DNA from: Bin87 sp965208015
Lineage (GTDB): Bacteria > Chloroflexota > Dehalococcoidia > Lucifugimonadales > UBA3495
DNA length: 64,000 bases
Assembly: GCA_965208015.1 (NCBI GenBank)
Contig: CBDBNT010000004.1
Coordinates: 310,001 to 374,000 of the forward strand
Direction: 5' to 3'
Part shown: positions 57,145-64,000 of the stretch, one piece after another
Position numbering within the stretch: the first letter of the stretch is position 1
How the letters are laid out: every line of letters begins with the position of its first letter
Notes under the pieces: generated by a model
Told to the model about the DNA's origin: nothing
Databases searched by the model: none
Seen by the model: the letters and a program-made list of their open reading frames with translations, nothing else
Translations under genes and position numbers: made by a program

Positions 57145-58188
57145 CTAGGCAGTTCCCATGGCGTAGCTCAGGGCCTGCACGCCCAGTATCTCCGAGCGCC
57201 AGCAGGCCGACACGTGGGGCTCCTCGGATTCGTTGCTCTCCACCGGCATCAGCGGAGGCGCTTCCGTGACGCACTTGTCGATGGCAAAGCGGCAGCGGGC
57301 GCGGAAAGAGCACCCCTGAGGCAGATTGACCAAGTCAGGCGGCTGCCCCTCGATGGGCACCAGCTTGGCCGCTTGGCCCTCTTCGTCGATCAGCCGCTGG
57401 TCGAGCCTGGGCACCGAGTCCAGCAGGCCGACGGTGTAGGGATGGCGGGGGTTGGTGTAGATCTCAAACGCCGAGCCCCGCTCGATGATCTTGCCGGCGT
57501 ACATGACATTCACCCGGTCGGCGTAGCGGGCCACGACACCCAGGTTGTGCGTGATGATGATGAGCGCGACGCCGAGATCCTGGGTGAGGGACTTCATCAG
57601 CTCCAGGATCTGGGCCTGAATGGTCACGTCCAGAGCGGTGGTCGGCTCGTCGGCGATGATGAGCTGCGGGTTGCAACTGAGCGCCATGGCGATCATCACG
57701 CGCTGACGCATGCCCCCGCTGAACTGGTGCGGATACTGGCGGATGCGCCGCTCCGGGTCGGGGATGCCCACCCGGGCCAGCAGGTCGACCGCGTCCCGGC
57801 GCGCTTCGTCTCGGCTCTTGCCCAGGTGCAGCTGGATGGTTTCGGTGAGCTGCCGGTCCAGCGTCAGCACCGGGTTCAGAGAGGTCATGGGTTCCTGGAA
57901 CACCATGGCCATCTTTGCCCCGCGTATCCGGCGCATGTCGTCCATGTCGATCTGGAGGATGTCCTCGCCGTCGAACAGGACTTCGCCGCCCACGGTCTTG
58001 CCGGGCGGGTCCGGAATCAGCCGCATGAGGGAAAGCGCGCTCACGCTCTTTCCGCAACCGCTTTCGCCGACCAGCCCCAGCGTTTCGCCGGGCATCACCT
58101 CATAGGTGACGTCGTCAACGGCCTTGACCACGCCTTCGTAGGTGAAAAAGTACGTTTGCAGGTTCTTGACTTCAAGCAGAGGGTCCAC
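57145..58188 (-). CDS. oppD: Oligopeptide/dipeptide ABC transporter ATP-binding protein, OppD-like
   Basis: A 347-residue ATPase: Walker A GESGCGKSVSALS, VFQEPMTSLNPVLT, signature FSGGMRQRVMIAMAL, Walker B LIIADEPTTALDVT, and the Cys-containing C-terminal extension (GCSFRARCRFAIDKC). It has a GTG start with AAGGAG at proper spacing. It is the first gene of a two-gene unit ending at the terminator near 55980. Confidence 0.92.
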   Translation of the reverse strand: MDPLLEVKNLQTYFFTYEGVVKAVDDVTYEVMPGETLGLVGESGCGKSVSALSLMRLIPDPPGKTVGGEVLFDGEDILQIDMDDMRRIRGAKMAMVFQEPMTSLNPVLTLDRQLTETIQLHLGKSRDEARRDAVDLLARVGIPDPERRIRQYPHQFSGGMRQRVMIAMALSCNPQLIIADEPTTALDVTIQAQILELMKSLTQDLGVALIIITHNLGVVARYADRVNVMYAGKIIERGSAFEIYTNPRHPYTVGLLDSVPRLDQRLIDEEGQAAKLVPIEGQPPDLVNLPQGCSFRARCRFAIDKCVTEAPPLMPVESNESEEPHVSACWRSEILGVQALSYAMGTA

Positions 58189-58392
58189 TGCAACGCTCCT
58201 TACTCGGTGGTAGTTGGCGTCATGGCCAATCTCGCTAATGTCACGATACGGACTCTGGACATCTTTCCCATTCTTCGGTCAGTCTGTTGCCCCGTGATTC
58301 TGGGTTGGGCCAAATTACCATAGGCTGCATACTGCTGCAAGCAGAATACGAGGCGACACAGGCTGCCGGCAACTGCCGCAAGCGTCTCATGC

Positions 58393-58544
58393 GTACCCAG
58401 TTTGCGGCGAGGAAGCGTCAGAATCAGGATTTTCAATATTTGAGGATCATCAGGATTGGAGTCGTTCTGCGATGGGGATATCCCAATCTTGTCCAATCAT
58501 AAAATCCCGTAAATCCTGATTCTGACGATTTACGAAACTGGTAC
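58393..58544. repeat. Dispersed long inverted repeat, copy 3
   Basis: The inner arms GTCAGAATCAGGATTT (58417 on) and AAATCCTGATTCTGAC (58511-58526) are perfectly complementary. Outer arms GTACCCAGTTT (58393-58403) and AAACTGGTAC (58535-58544) pair with one bulge. The interior shares GTTCTGCGATGG and AATCATAAAATCCCG with copy 4. It occupies the right part of the 364-bp gap between oppD and the CoA transferase; the remainder (58189-58392) holds no gene I can see. Confidence 0.88.
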
Positions 58545-58552
58545 ACAGGAGG

Positions 58553-59815
58553 TCAGTACACCACCTGCTGCACAACCAGTTCTTCGACGCGAGGTTCATC
58601 CATTCCCAGTAGTTCCCGCAGCACGTACTCGTTGTGCTGACCGAGCAACGGAGCCGGCGCGCGCACCGACCCGGGAGTGCCGCTGAACCGCCAGGGCACA
58701 CCGTAGACTATCTCGGCGCCGACATGTGGGTGATCGATTTCCACGTAAGTCTCCCGTGCGTTCAGATGTGGATTTGCGAACTGATCGGCGATGTTCATCA
58801 CCGGCATGGCTGCCACTCCTGCCGCCCGCAACCTGTCGACCGCCTGCTGCGGGGTGAGGTTGCGCGTCCACGCCGCGATGAAATCGTCCAGGTCACGCCG
58901 GTTGGTCCATCGGGACGATTTATCGGCGAACCTGGCGTCAGCAGCCAGGCCGGAGCAGCCAGCGCCGTCGTTTTCGATAACGCCGGCCAATGCCCGCCAT
59001 TCTTCCTCCGTGCGAACGGCGATGGCGACCCAGGCGTCCTCGCCGGCGCAGGGGTAGTTGTTGTGCGGGGCGAAATCGGGGTCGTCGTTGCCGGGCGGAA
59101 CCGGGATGTCGCCCGTCATCTGGTACTCCAGCATGGGCACTCCCAGCAGCGCGGCCGTGCCCTCCAGGTGGGCGGCTTCCACGTACTGCCCCTGGCCGGT
59201 GCGGTTGCGATGCCGCAGCGCCGCCGCCACCCCCAGCGCAGCGCAAAGAGCGGCCACGGTGTCACTCCACGCCGCTTGCAGTTCGCCCACCAGCGGCTCG
59301 CCTTCTTCCGGCGCATAACCCACCAGGCTCATCATGCCCGACATGGCCTGGATGATGGGCGCGTAGGCCACCATGTCCCGCAGCGGGCCGGTATCTCCGA
59401 AGGCCGGCATGGATGCCACGATGATGTCCGGCTTGACCCGGCGCAGGCTGGCGTAGTCCATGCCCAGCCGTTCCAGCACTCCCGGGGAGAAGTTTGCCAG
59501 CGCTACGTCGCTGACCGAGGCCAGCCGTTGCAAGATTCTGCGCCCCGTTTCGGTGCGCAGGTTCAGCGTCACGCTGAGCTTGTTCCGGTTGAGTCCGTGA
59601 AACACCGGCTGCAACTCGGGCCACAGGCCGCGGTCTCCGCCGCTCAAATCTTCACCGACCATTGGCCGCCCCAATCGCATCCCGTCCATGCGCGCCCGGC
59701 TCTCGATCTTGATGACCTCCGCGCCCATGTCCGCCAGCAGGTGCCCCGCCATCGGCCCGGCCCAGGCGGAGCCCAAGTCCACGACGCGGACGTTGCTCAG
59801 AGGGGGGCCAGGCAT
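58553..59815 (-). CDS. CaiB/BaiF (class III) CoA transferase subunit lacking catalytic Asp
   Basis: A 420-residue class III CoA-transferase: VRVVDLGSAWAGPMAGHLLADMGAEVIKIES, NRNKLSVTLNLRTETGRRIL, ASMPAFGDTGPLRDMVAYAPIIQAMSGMMSLVG and the C-terminal LLGQHNEYVLRELLG. Where the family has the catalytic Asp (usual context GYDLIVQAMSG), this protein has Ala152. The tandem partner keeps the Asp, so the two may form a mixed enzyme. Flanked by repeat copies 3 and 4 together with its partner. Confidence 0.9.
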   Translation of the reverse strand: MPGPPLSNVRVVDLGSAWAGPMAGHLLADMGAEVIKIESRARMDGMRLGRPMVGEDLSGGDRGLWPELQPVFHGLNRNKLSVTLNLRTETGRRILQRLASVSDVALANFSPGVLERLGMDYASLRRVKPDIIVASMPAFGDTGPLRDMVAYAPIIQAMSGMMSLVGYAPEEGEPLVGELQAAWSDTVAALCAALGVAAALRHRNRTGQGQYVEAAHLEGTAALLGVPMLEYQMTGDIPVPPGNDDPDFAPHNNYPCAGEDAWVAIAVRTEEEWRALAGVIENDGAGCSGLAADARFADKSSRWTNRRDLDDFIAAWTRNLTPQQAVDRLRAAGVAAMPVMNIADQFANPHLNARETYVEIDHPHVGAEIVYGVPWRFSGTPGSVRAPAPLLGQHNEYVLRELLGMDEPRVEELVVQQVVY

Positions 59816-59835
59816 CTGACTACACGGACCCAGGT

Positions 59836-61056
59836 TCAGCCGAGCAGTTCGTCATTGTGCTGCCCCAGCAGTGGCGCGGGGCGAACGATGCGGCAAGGCG
59901 AGCCGTGCAGCCGCACCGGAGCGCCGGGGTAGCGGAAACCGCCAGCCTCGGGATGTTCCGACTCGACGAACCAATCCCGCTGGTGGAGGTGGGGCATTTC
60001 CAGCGCCTCGTCCATGGTCAGCACCGGAGCGCACGGGATACGGTTTTCCAGGCACAGCTGCAGGATCTCCTCCTTGTCGTGTTCCATGAACCAGGGCGCA
60101 ATCAGGTTTTCGGCCTCCTCCGGATATCGGTCGCTCATGGCGCGACGGTCCCGGTAGCGCGGATTCTCGGTCCAGTCCGGGTCCCCCAGCAGGTGCAGGA
60201 ACCGCTGGTACTGTTCCATTTGCGGCGCGTCAATGCACACGTAGCCGTCCCGGCAGGGCAGGACGCAGTTGGGAAACAGGCCCAGGCGCATGCGGTTCCC
60301 CGAACGTGAGCCGGCGATGCCCCGATAGATGAAGGTGGGCAGATGGTAGCCCGTCAGCAACGTGCTGATCACGCCCGAATCGGCGAAGTCGATGTACTGC
60401 CCCCCGGCGTCCTCGCCGTCGCCGGCCAGGTTCGACTCCCGGGCCAGCAAAGCGACAATCGCGGCGTAGGCCCCGCCGAGGCCGGCGAGATACCCCGCCT
60501 GACGGTCCGGCGTGGTGAGCGGTTCCCGGTGCGGGTGCCCCGTGCCAAAGCTCATGCCGCTCAGAGCGTTCACCTGGAGGTCGTAGCCAGCGTACTCCCG
60601 ATAGTCGCCGGTGCGCCCGTAAGGCGACAGCGACACGGTGATCAGGTGGGGATGCCGAACCCGCAATTCCGCTGCGGCTATGCCGGCGGTTGCCAGCGTG
60701 GCATAAGCCTGGTTTTCAACAAATATGTCCGCGCTTTCCAGCAGGCGGTGGAGCCGGTCCACGCCGTCCGGTTCTTCGGTATCGAGGGTCACTCCCCGCT
60801 TGCCCAGGTTGGCGAACAGGAACAACCCGCTGCGCTCTATATGCCGCAGCCCGCCGGGAAATGGTCCTGCGCGCCGCGCCGCGTCCCCATCCGGAGGCTC
60901 CACTTTAACGACATCCGCGCCCAACTCCGCCAGTATCTTGGCGCAAAACGGCGCGGACACCATCTCCCCCCACTCGACCACGCGAACGCCATCCAGCGGC
61001 GCGGGTGTGGGGTTGGGAGCAGGGAGCGACGAATCTGCTGCCGATGTTGATGACAT
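59836..61056 (-). CDS. CaiB/BaiF (class III) CoA transferase
   Basis: A 406-residue class III CoA-transferase with the catalytic Asp159 in EYAGYDLQVNALSGMSFGTG, plus VRVVEWGEMVSAPFCAKILAELGADVVKVEPPDGD, LFLFANLGKRGVTLD and the C-terminal APLLGQHNDELLG. It lies 20 bp upstream of the Asp-less paralogue. It moves CoA between carboxylic acids in catabolism; the acids are unknown. Confidence 0.92.
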   Translation of the reverse strand: MSSTSAADSSLPAPNPTPAPLDGVRVVEWGEMVSAPFCAKILAELGADVVKVEPPDGDAARRAGPFPGGLRHIERSGLFLFANLGKRGVTLDTEEPDGVDRLHRLLESADIFVENQAYATLATAGIAAAELRVRHPHLITVSLSPYGRTGDYREYAGYDLQVNALSGMSFGTGHPHREPLTTPDRQAGYLAGLGGAYAAIVALLARESNLAGDGEDAGGQYIDFADSGVISTLLTGYHLPTFIYRGIAGSRSGNRMRLGLFPNCVLPCRDGYVCIDAPQMEQYQRFLHLLGDPDWTENPRYRDRRAMSDRYPEEAENLIAPWFMEHDKEEILQLCLENRIPCAPVLTMDEALEMPHLHQRDWFVESEHPEAGGFRYPGAPVRLHGSPCRIVRPAPLLGQHNDELLG

Positions 61057-61185
61057 GACCTGGGTATACCACTAACACGCGATCGCTTCATCAAACGGAA
61101 AGCCGCGCGGGAGTATATGGTTGCAAATGCGCATGCGCAACGGCAATCCGAAACTCGCGAGTGCCCAAGTCTGCGGTCGAGAAAC

Positions 61186-61295
61186 GTCAGAATCAGGATT
61201 CTCAAGATTTGGGGATTATCAGGATTGAAACCGTTCTGCGATGGAGCTCTGTCAATCCTGTCAAATCATAAAATCCCGCAAATCCTGATTCTGAC
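61186..61295. repeat. Dispersed long inverted repeat, copy 4
   Basis: The arms GTCAGAATCAGGATT (61186-61200) and AATCCTGATTCTGAC (61281-61295) are perfectly complementary; related outer sequence extends to about 61321 (AAAATGGGTACACGTGAG). It is closest to copy 3, sharing the interior words GTTCTGCGATGG and AATCATAAAATCCCG. It lies in the 518-bp gap 61057-61574, which otherwise holds only a candidate promoter and no gene I can see. Confidence 0.88.
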
Positions 61296-61480
61296 GATTT
61301 ACGAAAATGGGTACACGTGAGCAATCCGAAAAGGCTTCAGCCGACGTAAAACCACGCAATCAAACCGGAGGTTCGTCCGCATCCGCAAAACGGAAACAGC
61401 CTGACGAAACCGCGCTAATCGCCAGCTTTAGACTATGACAATCAACTCAATCGGTAACTGTCTGAATATTTTGCGCCCCT

Positions 61481-61486
61481 TATAAT
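61481..61486 (+). promoter_or_regulatory. -10 box candidate (TATAAT) for the solute-binding protein
   Basis: A perfect TATAAT in an AT-rich stretch, 89 bp upstream of the ATG at 61575. The -35 region is weak (TGTCTG at 16 bp spacing). Confidence 0.4.
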
Positions 61487-61574
61487 ATCACGCATTCGAA
61501 TATTTGACATCAGGTATTGCCGATGCTAATGTTTGGCCGCACACGGGAATCCGCTGACTGAAACGGAGGTATCC

Positions 61575-63395
61575 ATGGCAGTTCGCAGTATCCGAAACGC
61601 GTCGCGCATCGCCGCAGTTCCCCTGCTGATCGTATTCCTGTCCGTGATTGTCGCCTGTGGCGGCACGGCTCCGGAGCCGGCTGCCGCTCCTGCTGCCACC
61701 GCGGCGCCGGCCGCCCCGGCTCAAGCGGCCGCCACCGCCGCGCCTGAACCCACCGCCATGCCGGCCATGGCCGACGAGGATACCTACCTCCACATGGCCG
61801 TCACCCCGCTGCCCCAGGACACCTTCTTCCCCTGGCTGGCCACCAGCAGCGGGCACCTGGTGTTCCGGCCCATGTGGGAGAACCCGACCACCATCTCGCC
61901 CGAGACCGGCGTCTCCACCATCCTGCCCCAGTTGGCCCGCGAGTGGGACGTCAGCCCCGACGCCAGCGAGTACACCTTCTACCTCCAGGAAGGCGTCCAG
62001 ATGCACTTCGGCTGGGGCGAGTTCACCGTCAAGGACTTTATCTTCACCGTTGACCAGCAGATGTCCGATCCCCTGGCCGGCTGCAAGGGTCCCCTGAAGA
62101 AGTTCATGGGTTACGACTCCATGACGGAGATGATCGACGCCGGCAAGGCGGAGGTCATCGACGACTACACCCTGAAGATGACGCTGGCCCAGCCCCAGGT
62201 TGACGTCGCCGACTGGTGGTTCAACATCCTGGTCGTCCCCTGCGCGGCGATTCGCAGCTCGGCCCAGCACGCGGAAGAAGGCGACGCCATGTTCGAGAAC
62301 GGGCCTGCCGGAACCGGCGGCTTCCAGTTCGTGAACCGCGAGCTCAAGGAGTACACCGAGTACGAGGCGGTACCCTACGACCACTGGCGCGTTAACCCCG
62401 AGTTCAAGCGGATGCGGATCAGCACCACGCCCGAGGACCTGACCCGCCTGGCCATGCTGCTCACCGGCGAGGCCAACATGGTGGACATCCCCAAGGTCCT
62501 CCACCAGCAGGCTCTTGACGAAGGCATGGAAGTGTTCGAGAGCCCGCTGCCCTCCGTCGGGCTGACCATCATGCCCTTCGGACAGTATGAGCTCAGCCAG
62601 GTCAACTGGAACCCCGAGACCGAGCCGTGGACGGCAGCCGGCGAGACCGGGCGACTGGTCCGCGAGGCGCTCAACCGCGCCATCGACCGCGAGCAGATCA
62701 TCAACGAACTCTTCAAGGGTCGCGGCGAGCCCATGTATAACACCATCTTCCACGAGACGCTGGAGGGCTGGAACCCCCGCTGGGCCGAGGAATTTGACGA
62801 AAGGTACGGCTACGACCCGGAAAAGGCGAAGGCCCTCCTGGACGAGGCCGGCTTCCCCGGCGACAACGGCCAGAACCGCTTCTCCATGGAAGTCTGGCAA
62901 TCGAGCCTGCCCGGCCTGCCGGAGACGATCGAGGTAGCGCAGACCGTTGCCCAGTCCTTCCAGGACATTGGCATCGACACCAAACTGGTGGAGGTTGAGT
63001 TCGCCCGTGCGCTGGACGCCTTCCGCGATCAGCACGACGCCCACTTCATCCTGCCCGTGCGCCAGACCATCCGGCAGATCAACGCCAATGCCCGCATCTA
63101 CTACTACACCGGCGAGACCAACCCGGAAACCGGCCTGCCCGGCGGCGGCGTGGCCTACGTCGAGCACCAGATCTACGATGACAACTACGAGGCCCTGCTG
63201 AAGGAGACCGACCCGGCCGAACGGCACCGGCTGGCCCAGGAGATGGGCGACCACATCTACGACAACTACCGCACCATCCCCATCGTCAACATTCGCGCCA
63301 CCCTGGTTGTGAACCCCGACGAGGTGGCCGAGTACAAGTTCGGCAGCCTCACCGGCGTCTTCGGCCACCTGGAATACGCCAAGGCGACGCGGTAG
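61575..63395 (+). CDS. ABC transporter solute-binding lipoprotein (peptide/opine type, SBP family 5)
   Basis: A 606-residue exported lipoprotein: lipobox VIVACGG, then an Ala/Pro-rich linker to about residue 65. The SBP_bac_5 domain shows LAREWDVSPDASEYTFYLQEGVQMHFGWGEFTVKDFIFTVDQ, FENGPAGTGGFQFVNREL, VREALNRAIDREQIINELFKGRGEP and YGYDPEKAKALLDEAGFPG. It would deliver peptides or similar solutes to an Opp-type transporter, plausibly the one whose ATPases lie 3.4 kb to the left. GGAGGT precedes the ATG by 4 nt. Confidence 0.92.
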   Translation: MAVRSIRNASRIAAVPLLIVFLSVIVACGGTAPEPAAAPAATAAPAAPAQAAATAAPEPTAMPAMADEDTYLHMAVTPLPQDTFFPWLATSSGHLVFRPMWENPTTISPETGVSTILPQLAREWDVSPDASEYTFYLQEGVQMHFGWGEFTVKDFIFTVDQQMSDPLAGCKGPLKKFMGYDSMTEMIDAGKAEVIDDYTLKMTLAQPQVDVADWWFNILVVPCAAIRSSAQHAEEGDAMFENGPAGTGGFQFVNRELKEYTEYEAVPYDHWRVNPEFKRMRISTTPEDLTRLAMLLTGEANMVDIPKVLHQQALDEGMEVFESPLPSVGLTIMPFGQYELSQVNWNPETEPWTAAGETGRLVREALNRAIDREQIINELFKGRGEPMYNTIFHETLEGWNPRWAEEFDERYGYDPEKAKALLDEAGFPGDNGQNRFSMEVWQSSLPGLPETIEVAQTVAQSFQDIGIDTKLVEVEFARALDAFRDQHDAHFILPVRQTIRQINANARIYYYTGETNPETGLPGGGVAYVEHQIYDDNYEALLKETDPAERHRLAQEMGDHIYDNYRTIPIVNIRATLVVNPDEVAEYKFGSLTGVFGHLEYAKATR

Positions 63396-63436
63396 CGTAG
63401 CAGACACCAAGAGTTCGGAATTTCCTGACTAGCATC

Positions 63437-63760
63437 GTGGATGAAGACCCTGGGCTGCTCCGGGAATACGACCGTTTGCCCAAAGTTCCCATCCACGGCC
63501 AGGAGACCATCGACAGGCACCCAAACATCCGACCGGAATGGGTTATGAGCATCATCAACGAACCCTTTGACCAATGGGAGGAAACGGATTATCGTACCGG
63601 CGAATTGCGAACAGTCCTCGCTGGGCGCGTGCGGCCATTCCAAAAATGGATCAAAGTGGTATTCGCCGGCGTCGGAGATTCGAGGCAGTTACTAACGGCG
63701 TACCCGGATCGGAGGCTGGCCCAATCTTATGGGGGAAGACCGTGGGAAATCCAGCAGTAA
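63437..63760 (+). CDS. Small toxin-like protein of a putative two-gene module
   Basis: A 107-residue protein with a GTG start: IHGQETIDRHPNIRPEWVMSII, TGELRTVLAGRVRPFQKWIKVVFAG and RQLLTAYPDRRLAQSYGGRPWE. The final beta-strand pattern and the overlap with the DUF2283-like gene are what a type II toxin partner would show, but I do not recognise a named family. The two genes overlap by 19 bp. Confidence 0.6.
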   Translation: MDEDPGLLREYDRLPKVPIHGQETIDRHPNIRPEWVMSIINEPFDQWEETDYRTGELRTVLAGRVRPFQKWIKVVFAGVGDSRQLLTAYPDRRLAQSYGGRPWEIQQ

Positions 63761-64000
63761 AGCGCAAGGATTTGGAACCGCTGCCGGAAGCCGCCATTGG
63801 ATATGCCGCCGATGGAGACACCATATTCATACAGACGGGCAAGCGCGTCCTGGACGGAGAAGAAATCGCGCCAGGCATCGTCGTCCTGTATGACGCGGAA
63901 GACGGAAACAACGTTGTCGGGATCACCATAATCGGAGCCGAGGGAGTGCTCAAACCATTCGTGGACGCAATCCTGACGAAATACGGCGCAGCTGGATCGC
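63742..64000 (+). CDS. Small conserved protein (DUF2283-like), cut by window edge
   Basis: A GTG-started frame (86 residues in the window): VKRKDLEPLPEAAIGYAADGDTIFIQTGKR, GIVVLYDAEDGNNVVGITI and GVLKPFVDAILTKYG. It is a paralogue of the protein at 51850, matching along the whole length. The stop lies outside the window. It likely pairs with the overlapping upstream gene, possibly as antitoxin. Confidence 0.65.
   Translation, partial: MGNPAVKRKDLEPLPEAAIGYAADGDTIFIQTGKRVLDGEEIAPGIVVLYDAEDGNNVVGITIIGAEGVLKPFVDAILTKYGAAGS

Noticed and set aside
56014..58323. A 769-codon open frame on the plus strand across the opp genes
   Set aside because: It is antisense to two unmistakable ABC ATPase genes and has no recognisable domain; GC-rich codon bias leaves such long open shadows.
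61488..63410. A 640-codon open frame on the minus strand across the solute-binding protein
   Set aside because: Antisense shadow of a clear SBP family 5 gene with lipobox and ribosome-binding site.
1..64000. CRISPR arrays, rRNA or tRNA genes
   Set aside because: No regularly spaced direct repeats and no cloverleaf- or rRNA-like sequences were recognised by eye; a dedicated tRNA or covariance search was not possible.

Overview
This is a GC-rich bacterial window that is coding almost throughout. It carries 76 protein genes or gene remnants, no rRNA or tRNA that I could recognise, and no CRISPR array. The gene repertoire suggests a Chloroflexota bacterium, possibly an SAR202/Dehalococcoidia-like marine or sponge-associated lineage. 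It includes three LLM-class flavin/F420 oxidoreductases, two tandem CaiB/BaiF CoA transferases, three SDRs, an amidohydrolase, an HpcH aldolase, a type II glutamine synthetase, and lipoproteins with long Thr/Pro/Ala linkers. That placement is an inference from gene content, not a phylogeny.

Layout. 1-6.9 kb: NudC (cut by the window edge), an orphan CHC2-like zinc-finger protein, a secreted metallopeptidase, Pth, tandem Uma2 nucleases and a DUF1501 protein. 6.9-10.4 kb: a tightly overlapping run of two retropepsin-like proteins, a SWIM zinc-finger protein, a NYN nuclease and an M20 peptidase. 10.7-19.1 kb: Rieske protein, signal peptidase I, PRPP synthetase, a subtilase, bifunctional Rel and an SLC13 transporter. 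19.1-20.5 kb: a two-gene unit of a nuclease and a rhodanese whose catalytic Cys codon is TGA. 20.7-26.6 kb: acetyl-CoA synthetase flanked by a toxin-antitoxin and defence cluster (a broken PIN toxin, hicB-hicA-hicB, a lone HsdR-N-like nuclease, VapBC). 26.6-31 kb: glutamine synthetase, two double-domain universal stress proteins and a HigBA-like pair. 31-41 kb: catabolic enzymes, a YchF-like ATPase and larE-larC. 41.1-43.1 kb: a Septu-like ATPase/HNH pair. 43-55.5 kb: DUF362, LLM, SDR, aldolase, kinase, FKBP isomerase and an unusual Cys-rich membrane protein. 56-64 kb: oligopeptide ABC transporter ATPases, two CoA transferases, a solute-binding lipoprotein and a small toxin-antitoxin-like pair.

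The most striking observation is the rhodanese at 19679-20518. An in-frame TGA lies exactly where the catalytic cysteine belongs. The frame then continues through a conserved C-terminal tail to a TAG just 7 nt before the next gene, and a hairpin of bacterial SECIS geometry starts 11 nt after the TGA. This is a good selenocysteine candidate. A nearby PIN toxin also has an in-frame TGA, but at a non-Cys position, so simple nonsense mutation or sequencing error must be kept in mind.

A second theme is short dispersed repeats. Four copies of a long inverted repeat (arms GTCAGAATCAGGATT) occur, one with compensatory changes in both arms. An 18-bp motif (AAACYRGGTACGCAYGAG) recurs six times. A GTCATTGCGAGCGCAGCGCG-type repeat occurs three times, once in frame inside larC. 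A palindromic repeat supplies the last codons of larE.
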